Source of the DNA: Planktothricoides sp. SR001
Lineage (GTDB): Bacteria > Cyanobacteriota > Cyanobacteriia > Cyanobacteriales > Laspinemataceae
Assembly: GCF_001276715.1 (NCBI RefSeq)
Contig: NZ_LIUQ01000018.1
Coordinates: 54,303 to 118,302, forward strand
Direction of reading: 5' to 3'
DNA length: 64,000 nucleotides
Shown: in pieces, positions 25,683 through 34,268 of the stretch
Layout: each line of letters begins with the position of its first letter
Position numbering within the stretch: position 1 is the stretch's first letter
Notes under the pieces: model-generated
The model's input: the letters and a program-made list of their open reading frames with translations, nothing else
What the model was told of the DNA's origin: nothing
The model's database searches: none
Made by a program: the position numbers and the translations under genes

Positions 25683-28316
25683 TTAAACATGGGCAGGATC
25701 GGACTCAGGATGATAGAAACCTGCCCCAATCCGGCAACCTTGATAAGCCAACACATACAATTCCTTGAGATCCTTAATCAAAGGATAACGGGGATTCGCC
25801 CCAGTGCATTGGTCATCAAAAGCTTGTTCGGCCATTTCTTCCAGTTCTTTGGAGAAGGCTTGCTCATCTTCAGGCAATACCTCTTTAATCGTCATAGGAA
25901 TATCTAATTCCCGCTTGAGATTTTCTATCGCTTCGACTAATTTTTCCACCTTTTCATCGTCGGTTTCCCCACCCAGTTTCAAGTAATCCGCAATCTGGGC
26001 ATAACGCCATTTAGCATTGGGGTATTTGTACTGGGGAAAAATCGCCTGTTTAAAGGGTAAATCCGTGGCATTGTAGCGGATCACGTGGGAAATCATCAGG
26101 GCATTGGCTAATCCGTGGGGGACATGGAATGTAGACCCTAATTTATGGGCCATTGAGTGACAAATGCCCAAGAAAGCATTAGCAAAAGCCATCCCTGCCA
26201 TTGTGGCCGCATAATGGACTTTTTCCCGCGCTTTCGGGTCTTTCGCCCCGTTTTTATAGGCCGATGGTAGATATTTAAACAGTAACCGAATCGCCTCTAA
26301 TGCCATGCCATTGGTGAACTCGGAAGCACAGACGGAAACATAAGCTTCCAAGGCGTGAGTTAAGGCATCAATTCCCGAATAAGCGGTGAGAGTTTTGGGC
26401 ATATTCATCACTAATTCAGGATCGACAATGGCCATATTCGGAGTTAAGGCATAGTCAGCTAGAGGATATTTTATCCCCGTGCGATCGTCCGTCACCACCG
26501 CAAAGGGCGTGACTTCTGAACCAGTCCCGGAGGTGGTGGGAATAGCCACCATCATGGCTTTTTTGCCCAAAGGCGGCAACTCATAAACCCGTTTGCGGAT
26601 ATCCATAAACCGGGTAGCCAGTCCTTCAAAGTCGGTTTCTGGATGCTCATACATTAGCCAAATAATTTTGGCGGCATCCATTGGCGACCCGCCACCAATG
26701 GCGATGATTACATCAGGATTAAATGAGTTAATTAAGGCTAATCCCTTATTAACTGTTTTTAACGATGGGTCGGGTTCTACATCATAGAACACATCAGATT
26801 TGATGCCAATTTCTTCGAGGACTTGTTCTAAACTGCGGGTAATTCCTAACTCGTATAAAGGTTTATCGGTGATGATAAATGCTCGCTGTTTCCCCTGCAA
26901 CTCTTGAATGGCGGTCTGCATACAGCCATATTTAAAATAGACTTTCGGGGGAATCCGAAACCAGAGCATATTTTCCCGGCGTTCCGATACACTTTTAATA
27001 TTCAGCAAGTGTTGGGGGCCAACGTTTTCACTGACGGTATTTCCGCCCCAGGTGCCGCATCCCAATGTTAAAGATGGATCGAGTCGGAAGTTATAGAGGT
27101 CGCCGATCGCCCCTTGGGAGGCTGGGGTATTAATTAATACCCGTCCGGTTTCCATCCGGTTTTCAAAATATTTGATATGCTCGTTATTTGCCGGAGAAGT
27201 ATAGAGCACTGAACTATGACCCCGCCCGCCAAATTCAATTAATGCCTCGGCTTTTTCTACGGCATCTTTAAAATCGTTCCCCCGATACATAGCTAAGATG
27301 GGAGAAAGTTTTTCATAAGCAAATGGTTCGTTGGTGCTAATTTCTGTCACTTCTCCAATCAAAACTCGCGTACCTGGTGGGACAGAAATGCCGCTGAGTT
27401 GGGCTAAGGTTTCTACGGATTGGCCAACGATATTGGGATTTAAGTGGCCATCAATAATCATCAGGCTGGCAACTTTGGCTTTTTCTTCTGGGGTGAGGAA
27501 ATAAGCCCCGCGATCGCCAAATTCTTGCTTAACTTTCTCATAAACCTCATCCACGACAATCACTGATTGCTCGCTGGCACAAATCATCCCATTGTCGAAA
27601 GTTTTGCTCAAAAGAATCGAAGAAACTGCCATTTTAATATGAGCCGTTGCATCAATAATGGCCGGAGTATTGCCTGCCCCAACCCCTAAAGAAGGATGTC
27701 CCGAAGAATAAGCCGCTTTCACCATTCCCGGCCCGCCCGTAGCCAAGATTAAATTAATATCTCGATGCTGCATTAGTGCTTGGGAAAGGGCAACCGTGGG
27801 TTCATCAATCCAGCCGATAATATTTGCCGGTGCCCCGGCAGCAACCGCAGCTTCTAGGACAACTTTGGCCGCTTCAGTCGTCGATTGTTTTGCCCTGGGA
27901 TGGGGAGAAAAGATGATGCCATTACGAGTTTTTAAGGCAATCAATGCTTTAAAAATTGCCGTAGATGTGGGGTTGGTGGTGGGAACAATTCCCGCGAGAA
28001 TTCCTACAGGTTCAGCAATTTTCTGGAAGCCAAAAGATTTGTCTTCTTCGATGATGCCGCAGGTTTTTTCGTGCTTGTATTTGTTGTAAATGTATTCGGA
28101 GGCAAAGTGGTTTTTAATCACTTTATCCTCAATGATGCCCATCCCTGTCTCAGCTACAGCCATTTTCGCTAGGGCGATCCGCACCGCATTGGCGGCTAAG
28201 GCTGCTTTTTTGAAAATTTCGTCAACTTGGGCTTGACTATAGGTGGCATATTCTGCTTGAGCCGCTTTGACTCGCTGAATTAGGGCTTCAAGTTCGGCTT
28301 GATTTGTGACTTTCAT
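25683..28316 (-). CDS. adhE: Bifunctional aldehyde-alcohol dehydrogenase
   Basis: Fermentative enzyme of 877 residues that reduces acetyl-CoA to acetaldehyde and then ethanol, regenerating NAD. The N-terminal aldehyde dehydrogenase half has the nucleophile in FDNGMICASEQS (about Cys246). The C-terminal iron-dependent alcohol dehydrogenase half has GGGSPMDAAK, GIDALTHALEAYVS and iron-ligand histidines in CHSMAHKLG and HVPHGLANAL. Start ATG 28316 aligns with the usual N-terminus (MKVTNQAELEALI); an upstream GTG at 28370 would add 18 residues. The protein is full length with no break, so dark fermentation to ethanol is plausible. AdhE is present only in some cyanobacteria. Confidence 0.96.
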   Translation of the reverse strand: MKVTNQAELEALIQRVKAAQAEYATYSQAQVDEIFKKAALAANAVRIALAKMAVAETGMGIIEDKVIKNHFASEYIYNKYKHEKTCGIIEEDKSFGFQKIAEPVGILAGIVPTTNPTSTAIFKALIALKTRNGIIFSPHPRAKQSTTEAAKVVLEAAVAAGAPANIIGWIDEPTVALSQALMQHRDINLILATGGPGMVKAAYSSGHPSLGVGAGNTPAIIDATAHIKMAVSSILLSKTFDNGMICASEQSVIVVDEVYEKVKQEFGDRGAYFLTPEEKAKVASLMIIDGHLNPNIVGQSVETLAQLSGISVPPGTRVLIGEVTEISTNEPFAYEKLSPILAMYRGNDFKDAVEKAEALIEFGGRGHSSVLYTSPANNEHIKYFENRMETGRVLINTPASQGAIGDLYNFRLDPSLTLGCGTWGGNTVSENVGPQHLLNIKSVSERRENMLWFRIPPKVYFKYGCMQTAIQELQGKQRAFIITDKPLYELGITRSLEQVLEEIGIKSDVFYDVEPDPSLKTVNKGLALINSFNPDVIIAIGGGSPMDAAKIIWLMYEHPETDFEGLATRFMDIRKRVYELPPLGKKAMMVAIPTTSGTGSEVTPFAVVTDDRTGIKYPLADYALTPNMAIVDPELVMNMPKTLTAYSGIDALTHALEAYVSVCASEFTNGMALEAIRLLFKYLPSAYKNGAKDPKAREKVHYAATMAGMAFANAFLGICHSMAHKLGSTFHVPHGLANALMISHVIRYNATDLPFKQAIFPQYKYPNAKWRYAQIADYLKLGGETDDEKVEKLVEAIENLKRELDIPMTIKEVLPEDEQAFSKELEEMAEQAFDDQCTGANPRYPLIKDLKELYVLAYQGCRIGAGFYHPESDPAHV

Positions 28317-28755
28317 GGGCTTAACTGTCTCAATTTCTGTTATGTCTTGTCTCCTAGGGATTGAAATCACTAGGTATTTACTCTCTTTTCACATTATAGC
28401 CAGCTAATTTCTGAAATGTGCTAGATGATCGAGTTGGGTCAAAAATTAATCAAATTTTAATGTGGGAATTATTTCTTTATCCAAAAAAATATGCTATAAT
28501 AATATATCACAATATATTATGAATCGATTTTATGTGAATTAATCGATAAAAATTCGTCAACAAATTCTGTTGCTAATCCAACATAATATCAGTGTTGCCT
28601 TAAGTCCGGCTTTATTATTTGACAGATCCGGAAAAAATCTATTAATTTGGCTGAAAGTAAAGACGGGATCCAGTTAGGCACAAAAAAAGATGTTATGGCA
28701 GTGAGGAAATCCCCACAAATTCCTCAAGATTATGAGAAATGATGACAAATCTTTA

Positions 28756-28811
28756 TATATAGGCGTTGATATATAGGCGTTGATATATAGGCGTTGATAT
28801 ATAGGCGTTGC
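28756..28811. repeat. Tandem 14-bp repeat, four units
   Basis: Units TATATAGGCGTTGA at 28756, 28770, 28784 and 28798; the last ends in C. The period of 14 is a multiple of seven, like many short tandemly repeated repetitive sequences in filamentous cyanobacteria. Confidence 0.95.
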
Positions 28812-28930
28812 TGGGCAATTATTGGTTTACGATAATTCCTGTCGTGATTATAAGCAGTAACTAATCTGTTATAAATTATTTTCCAGATAGAGAGAAATTC
28901 TGATGGCATTTTGATGGCGCGGATCAAAGA

Positions 28931-28979
28931 GCCACTTGCTCTAGGGCCGTCGGAGACCGACGGCCCTAGAGCAAGTGGC
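28931..28979. repeat. Perfect 23-bp inverted repeat with three-base loop
   Basis: Arms 28931-28953 and 28957-28979 are exactly complementary and joined by AGA. GC-rich compared with its flanks. No T-run follows within the first bases, though TTTTTT occurs about 10 bases later. Confidence 0.93.
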
Positions 28980-29440
28980 GGTGGAATATTTTTTCTCCGG
29001 ATCGGAAAGGAATCTGTCCGTATGGAAATTTTGTGTTGTTATAGCCAATTTACAGATCGCAAAGATTGTGCCAGTTAGCCCAGCATTCACTGCAGGGACA
29101 GCCAGTTTTGAAATTGTCCATTGCGGGAAGGGGTGGGCTCCCTAACTTTTTCTGCGGGAAAGTGAAATTTTGTGGCGTGATTTGCGGTGTGAATGGCTGA
29201 AAACACTTATGGGGCAACGGTTAGCACAGGTTTGAATCCTGGGATAACTGGGGGTCAGTTTTTCCGGTGGCCACGATCAAATTAGGCAGTTGGGATAGTG
29301 GCAACCTGGAAGCACTAAACCCAATTAAAGCCTCGTAGATTGGGGACAGTTGAGCGATGTGAAGCGGATCAGAAACCTCTTCTGAACCATGCTCATAAAT
29401 CAAATTTGTATTAGGTGTGTCGCCACCAGAGGCTTTAATC

Positions 29441-30712
29441 ATGAACGTCAAACTTGCAAATTCTGTGAATCGTAATGCCGAAACCAAAATTGCTGCCCAA
29501 GAAACCATGACTTTGAACGATGATCGGAGTGTGAATTTATCCCCTCTCGCTACAGAAACGGAAGTAGAAGGGATGGATCTGGAAACTTTAATGAATGAGT
29601 TGTTGAGCGAACTGTTGACGAAGCTGAAAACTGCCTCAAGTAGCGCTCCAGAAGTGGCAAGACGGATTGCTGAGGAAGTGAACCGGATTTGCACTAAGAG
29701 CGATCGCATCCAAAAGTCCGGTAAGGTGCAATACTGGCAGGTCAACCTGGGTCGTCAGCGGTTGCAAAAGTGCGTGGAATATTTCCGCCTGGGTTCGAGA
29801 CAAGGACGAGTGGAGTTACACGCTCAACTGAGCTCGATGGTCTATCGGCATATTTCCTCTAATCAATATCTGACTTTCCAAGCTCGTTACAACCTAATTG
29901 AAGATTTCTTACAAAATTTCTATATCGAGGTGCTGCGGGCTTTCCGACGGGAACATGATGTCCCGGAAGACTATACTCCCCGGACTCAATTGCAACTGGC
30001 TGAGTATATGGCTTTTACGGAGCAATATGCCAAGCGTCGGATTAATTTACCCGGTTATCGCAATCAGCAGTTGATTATTTTACGCGCTCAAGGCTTTGCC
30101 TACGGTCAGCCCCAGGAAACGGTGATGGATATTGAGCAAACTGTGGAATTTCCCAAGGGAGAAGAAGCGGAAAAGCATGGTCGTTCCTATGCAGCGCAAC
30201 AAGTGCGCGAGCAAATGATTTCTGAGACGGTCGATCCAGCAGATGCGGTGTTGCGCGATCGCGTGGTGGCGGAACTGATTCAATACTTGCAAGATCAAGG
30301 TCAACCGGATTGTGTGAATTATCTGGTGTTGAAGCTGAAAGATTTGTCTGCTCCGGATATTGATGAAATTTTGGGTCTGACACCTCGCCAACGGGACTAT
30401 TTACAACAGCGGTTTAAGTACCATGTGGAAAAATTCGCTCGGTCTTCTAGTCAATGGAAACTGGTGCATCAATGGTTAGGGGCTGATTTGGATCAAAATT
30501 TGGGGATGTCTTTGCAAGAGTGGCAAGCTTTTCAGGGGAAACTTTCTGCCGAACAATTTCAGTTGTTGCAACTGAAACGCCACCACGCTACTGACCAAGA
30601 AATTGCTGCCGCGATTAAATGTACTGTCAAACAAGCGCAAAAACGCTGGTCGGCGATTTTACAAATGGCCTGGGAAGCACGGAATGCAGAAAATAATCCT
30701 GAAAATCCTTAA
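29441..30712 (+). CDS. HetZ-related regulatory protein
   Basis: Protein of 423 residues that resembles the HetZ family, whose founder is needed early in heterocyst differentiation in Anabaena. Relevant segments are SGKVQYWQVNLGRQRLQKC, EYFRLGSRQGRVELHAQLS, NLIEDFLQNFYIEVLRAFRRE, TQLQLAEYMAFTEQYAKRRI and the C-terminal helix-turn-helix-like part EIAAAIKCTVKQAQKRWSAI. ATG 29441 follows AGAGG with seven bases spacing; a GTG at 29417 is the alternative. HetZ-like proteins also occur in cyanobacteria that do not form heterocysts, so no developmental role should be assumed. Family recognition is from memory of the sequence pattern. Confidence 0.7.
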   Translation: MNVKLANSVNRNAETKIAAQETMTLNDDRSVNLSPLATETEVEGMDLETLMNELLSELLTKLKTASSSAPEVARRIAEEVNRICTKSDRIQKSGKVQYWQVNLGRQRLQKCVEYFRLGSRQGRVELHAQLSSMVYRHISSNQYLTFQARYNLIEDFLQNFYIEVLRAFRREHDVPEDYTPRTQLQLAEYMAFTEQYAKRRINLPGYRNQQLIILRAQGFAYGQPQETVMDIEQTVEFPKGEEAEKHGRSYAAQQVREQMISETVDPADAVLRDRVVAELIQYLQDQGQPDCVNYLVLKLKDLSAPDIDEILGLTPRQRDYLQQRFKYHVEKFARSSSQWKLVHQWLGADLDQNLGMSLQEWQAFQGKLSAEQFQLLQLKRHHATDQEIAAAIKCTVKQAQKRWSAILQMAWEARNAENNPENP

Positions 30713-31075
30713 GCTTTCGGTGAACATGATGAGCGATTTTACTCTGCGATCGCACCAACGCCGTCATGGGCGATCGCCCCTCCTTGATCGTTATTAATAA
30801 TTAGCTCTTAATTCTTGATAATTAATAGTTAATGATTGAGGATTGATAATTGATGGTTATGGATATAATAATGAAAATTGAATAAATTACTAAAAAAGTC
30901 GTATAAAATCCTACAAAATATGTCAAGTCTAGTCAAGTCTAGTCAAAGTCAATAGTTTATTCATTTAATCAATTGCCATAAGGCGATCGCCGTCAAGTAC
31001 CTCTGCAAGTTAGATATCCTAGAAACATATCTTATTAGATATGCTAGAAAAAGATCAATCATTCCCAATGGATCT
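30713..31075. other. AT-rich intergenic region
   Basis: No gene supported. It holds two HIP1 sites near 30760, many short TTGATAATTAATAG-type repeats (about 30795-30890) and a direct repeat TCAAGTCTAG twice near 30928-30945. Confidence 0.4.
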
Positions 31076-31831
31076 ATGACTCTGAATCTTGCAGAACCTT
31101 CAACCTTGACCCTCAGTGCGGCTCAAAATAAGTCAGCACTGAAAAAAGTTTTCCAAACAATTAACGGCAATAGTTGCCCGCTGACTTACAACTTTCATCT
31201 CCACTCAACCTTCTCCGATGGTCAGTTAAAGCCAGAAGAGATTATGTCCCAAGCGGTAAGCATTGGACTGCAAGGACTAGCTATTACCGATCACCACAGC
31301 ATCGGGGGCTATCAAGTGGCACAGCAATGGCTCGATCGATGGCCAAATCAGAACCAATATCAGAACCAACTTCAAAAACAATTAGCTCATGGGTATGACT
31401 CTAACCCGGCGCCGAAGCCGTATTTGTGGACTGGGGTAGAAATTAACGCTGATTTAATTGGCACGGAAGTTCATATTCTCGGCTATGCCTTTAATCCCGC
31501 ACACCCTAGCATGGAGCTTTACCTGCAACGACAAGCCCCTAAAGGTCGGGATTATCAAGCATCTCAGGTGATTGCCGCCATTCAAGCTGCCGGAGGATTA
31601 GCGGTATTAGCGCATCCCGTCCGCTATCGGCGATCGCCTGTGGACTTAATTCGAGCAGCGGCTAACCTAGGGATTGATGGGGTAGAAACTTACTATGCTT
31701 ACGGCAACCCTAAACCTTGGCAACCGAGTCCCGGGCAAACTCAACAAGTAAAAGAGTTAGCCGCAGAATATCATTTATTAAGTACCTGCGGCACCGATAC
31801 TCATGGTTCTAACCTGCTCCTGCGTCTCTAA
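31076..31831 (+). CDS. PHP domain phosphoesterase
   Basis: Protein of 251 residues with the metal-binding motifs of the PHP (polymerase and histidinol phosphatase) family: FHLHSTFSDG near residue 40, AITDHHSI, the ligand glutamate in WTGVEINAD, EVHILGY, VLAHPVRYRRSP and CGTDTHG. It resembles TrpH/YciV-type enzymes, which hydrolyse nucleotide phosphates or RNA ends, but the substrate here is not known. Start ATG 31076 lacks a clear ribosome site; upstream in-frame options are few. Confidence 0.87.
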   Translation: MTLNLAEPSTLTLSAAQNKSALKKVFQTINGNSCPLTYNFHLHSTFSDGQLKPEEIMSQAVSIGLQGLAITDHHSIGGYQVAQQWLDRWPNQNQYQNQLQKQLAHGYDSNPAPKPYLWTGVEINADLIGTEVHILGYAFNPAHPSMELYLQRQAPKGRDYQASQVIAAIQAAGGLAVLAHPVRYRRSPVDLIRAAANLGIDGVETYYAYGNPKPWQPSPGQTQQVKELAAEYHLLSTCGTDTHGSNLLLRL

Positions 31832-31930
31832 GCTGCGTCTCTAGAGAAGGAGCCACTGGTTGAGTGTTCATACCCCAAAAATGTTTAACGTTCATGGCTA
31901 ACGGTTGACAGTTATTGTCAACCGACTATC

Positions 31931-31987
31931 TTTAAATCACTGTTTAAATCACTGTTTAAATCACTGTTTAAATCACTGTTTAAATCA
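31931..31987. repeat. Tandem 12-bp repeat
   Basis: Four perfect units TTTAAATCACTG from 31931 to 31978 and a partial fifth to 31987. It follows a small inverted repeat CGGTTGACA/TGTCAACCG (31902-31924). Confidence 0.95.
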
Positions 31988-32014
31988 TCATTAGACAATT
32001 ATGGCAAAATTATA

Positions 32015-32049
32015 AAAAGCCCCCCTTTGATCCGCCATCGGTTGGGGGG
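32015..32049 (-). terminator. Probable terminator of the response regulator gene
   Basis: On the minus strand a CCCCCC block (32044-32049 complement) pairs with GGGGGG and is followed by CTTTTTAT. A nearly identical design, with the words AAAAAGCCCCCCTT and GGTTGGGGGGATCGAT, occurs at 63357-63400. Confidence 0.55.
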
Positions 32050-32077
32050 ATCGATCGGTTATTTTGTCATATGTATA

Positions 32078-32764
32078 TTACTTCGTTAATCCATGTTCCA
32101 AAGCATAGCGCACTAATTCAGTGCGGCTGTTGGTGCCGGTCTTGCTAAATAAGCGACTCACATACTTTTCTACATTCCGCACACTGGTGTCTAAACGACG
32201 GGCAATTTCTTTATTCATTAATCCTTGGGCTACTAAATCTAAAACACTTTGTTCTCTGGGAGTTAAATCGACTTTAATCGGTGCGGGAGTCTGAACAATT
32301 CCCGTATTTCCTGTTAGCAACGCCTTAATTTCTGCAATTTGACGGACTAAATCCGCCATCCCCGCTTCATCCCCATCTTCACTATTTTGCGCCGCCCGCC
32401 GTTGCAGCAAATTTTGCACGATCGCCACCAATTCATCCGGGTCAAAAGGTTTGGAAATATACACATCACAACCCGCTTGATACCCCAGAATGCGATCGCT
32501 GGTCATCCCCCTAGCGGTCAAAAACACCACTGGCAGCGCCTTAAACCGGGGATCCTCCCGCATCTGCTTAAGAAACTGATACCCATCTACCTGGGGCATC
32601 ATCACATCCGTAATCACCAAATCCGGTAGAGTCTTTTCCAACAATTGCCAGCCCTGTTGAGCATTTGGCGCAACATTCACCTCAAAGCCACTATCTTCCA
32701 AGTAGGCTTGTACTGCCTCTCGTAAACCGGGCTCATCATCCACCAGTAAAAGCTTTTGGGTCAT
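32078..32764 (-). CDS. Two-component response regulator, REC plus LuxR-type HTH (Rre1/Ycf29-like)
   Basis: DNA-binding response regulator of 228 residues. The receiver domain has acidic residues Asp9 and Asp10, the phosphoacceptor Asp53 in DLVITDVMMP, Thr83 and Lys105 in ISKPF. After a linker with a predicted coiled stretch (about 128-150) comes a LuxR/NarL helix-turn-helix: LTPREQSVLDLVAQGLMNKEIARRL, of which the key words are LTPREQ and NKEIA, then VRNVEKYVSRLFSKTG. This is the arrangement of cyanobacterial Rre1 and plastid Ycf29. No histidine kinase gene lies beside it, so its partner is encoded elsewhere. Confidence 0.88.
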   Translation of the reverse strand: MTQKLLLVDDEPGLREAVQAYLEDSGFEVNVAPNAQQGWQLLEKTLPDLVITDVMMPQVDGYQFLKQMREDPRFKALPVVFLTARGMTSDRILGYQAGCDVYISKPFDPDELVAIVQNLLQRRAAQNSEDGDEAGMADLVRQIAEIKALLTGNTGIVQTPAPIKVDLTPREQSVLDLVAQGLMNKEIARRLDTSVRNVEKYVSRLFSKTGTNSRTELVRYALEHGLTK

Positions 32765-33029
32765 AGATCGCCCCCTTATTCATGCCTATTTGTATCGTTT
32801 ATTATCGTCTATTCCACTGTAGCTTAAAAGAAACCGGGTTTCTCGCACCCCGCCATGACCCCAGCAGCCATCCCTTCGTGTCCTTTGCGTCTTTGTGGTA
32901 AATAAATTTTTCTGTTTATTCCATAAATTGTCGCCCTGCTAGGCTATATGCGAAAGCTTCTACAATGCCAATTTCCTCCCAGTAACTATAAAATTTAAGC
33001 AGATACTACAAGGGAACGGCAGACCATGA

Positions 33030-33595
33030 AACCCAACCAAGACGACCATTGGGCATAATCTCGATCACCTAGCGGCTTATGGGAACTTCGACGTGAACAT
33101 CAACTCGGTGATTGGTGCTGGCATCTCTAACCCAGAGGATGCTTTGACCATTGGTCGTCATGCCCGGAAACTGGGTTTCACGAGTACCGTGAGCGTAGTC
33201 CACGATGGCAATGGCCAACTGCGGCCTCTCGGTTCAAAGGAACGAGCCATCTACCAAGATTACCGTTCCACAACCCCCTGGCCGATGTCGCACTTTATGG
33301 CATTCCGAAATAACCTTGTGGAAGGCCGTCCTAACCAGTGGCGGTGTCGGGCAGGAGGCCGCTATCTCTACGTTTGCGAGGATGGTCTGGTGCATCGCTG
33401 CTCCCAACAAAGGGGCTACCCGGGCATTCCCTTCCTAGAATACACTCAGGAGCACTTGGATGCCGAGTACGCGACCGAGAAGGATTGCGCTGCGTATTGC
33501 AGACCTGTGTGAATACGATCGCTGTGTTTGACAACTGGCGCCACCCTCAGAAGTCAGATCCAGGGGAATCAGCCCTAGTTGGTGCCGCAAATTAA
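33030..33595 (+). pseudogene. Radical SAM protein remnant (C-terminal half, frameshifted)
   Basis: The frame from 33030 to about 33505 reads DHLAAYGNFDVNINSVIG, GFTSTVSVVHDGNGQLRPLG, WRCRAGGRYLYVCEDGLVHRCSQQRG, which is the C-terminal part of a cyanobacterial radical SAM protein. The N-terminal half with the CxxxCxxC cluster is missing, and there is a stop (33027-33029) at the left edge. Near 33505 the frame shifts; the continuation CVNTIAVFDNWRHPQ is read in another frame up to about 33595. Base composition is GC-richer than the neighbours. It is therefore a doubly damaged gene fragment, possibly acquired. The exact enzyme is unknown. Confidence 0.75.
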
Positions 33596-33622
33596 TTGCA
33601 GATTAATTATTTTCCCCGGTAG

Positions 33623-33689
33623 GGGCGAAGCATTCTGGCGAGGAATCTCTCGCGAGCAACCGAGAATCACTCGTCAGAATGCTTCGCCC
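33623..33689. repeat. Inverted repeat of GGGCGAAGCATTCTG type
   Basis: 15-bp perfect arms (33623-33637 and 33675-33689) with GC-rich interior. The GCGAAGCATTC word also occurs inside MITE family B copy 2 (48780-48800). It lies between the radical SAM remnant and the next gene. Confidence 0.8.
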
Positions 33690-33786
33690 TCCCAAGAGCC
33701 TACGGGTGTAGTTGCAATGCTGGGGATGCTCCCCATCCGAATGCTTTGCCCCATCAAAAGATACAATTTACAGCGGATTATCTTGC

Positions 33787-34268
33787 ATGAATGTTTCGGA
33801 ATTAATTAGTCAATTCGGACTTTATGCGGCGACTTTAATTATTTGTACTGTCGCCCGGGCATTTCCCTTGCTGAACACCGAAGTTTACTTGCTTTCAATT
33901 TCCACACTTTTGCCCAAATCTCTTGGGGAATTATTAGCCATCGTTCTTTTGGCTACTTTGGGACAAATGCTGGGAAAATCTCTGATGTTTTTTGCCACTC
34001 AAGGTGCGATCCAGTTTTCCCTCAAACAGCATACGCCAACCAGATTGAAAAAGTTATCCAAAAAATGGAAAAAATGGGCAACCACCGCAACTGGTTTATT
34101 TTTCTTTCCGGTTGGGTGAGTTTTTCGCCGTTTTTTGTCGTCACTGTTGGCTCGGCTCTGTTAAAAATTAAGTTGGTTAACTTTTTTACGTTTGGGGCGG
34201 CTGGACGGTTTATCCGGTTTATCTTTTGTGTAGGAATTCCTCAATTGTTGAAAGGTTTGTGGTTATGA
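33787..34268 (+). pseudogene. Small membrane protein gene (YqaA/VTT-like) with a single-base frameshift
   Basis: The first frame gives MNVSELISQFGLYAATLIIC to about TPTRLKK; the second gives VIQKMEKMGNHRNWFIFLSG to the end at QLLKGLWL. Joined, they make one hydrophobic protein of about 160 residues with several membrane helices, similar in feel to small YqaA/SNARE-associated membrane proteins. The break is in the run TTGAAAAAG near 34050; one extra A would restore the frame. The second part ends in TTATGA, whose ATG starts the phospholipase D-like gene, which suggests an originally coupled pair. Either a real mutation, a sequencing error or slippage is possible. Confidence 0.7.

Larger units (their letters stand above)
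28317..29440. other. Large intergenic region with tandem repeat and hairpin
   Basis: About 1.1 kb between divergent adhE and the HetZ-like gene, with no supported gene. The part next to adhE is AT-rich (about 28380-28600). It contains a four-unit tandem repeat (28756-28811), a perfect 23-bp hairpin (28931-28979), and a GC-richer stretch leading to the HetZ-like gene. Confidence 0.6.

Noticed and set aside
28756..28811. CRISPR array
   Set aside because: The units are 14 bp and contiguous with no spacers.
28730..28927. 65-residue frame over the 14-bp tandem repeat
   Set aside because: Its sequence is just the repeat translated (YIN.YI units) with no support.
29217..29260. tRNA-like wording GGTTTGAATCCTGG
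   Set aside because: No cloverleaf with matching acceptor and anticodon arms could be built around it.
31931..31987. CRISPR array
   Set aside because: Twelve-base units with no spacers and no cas genes nearby.
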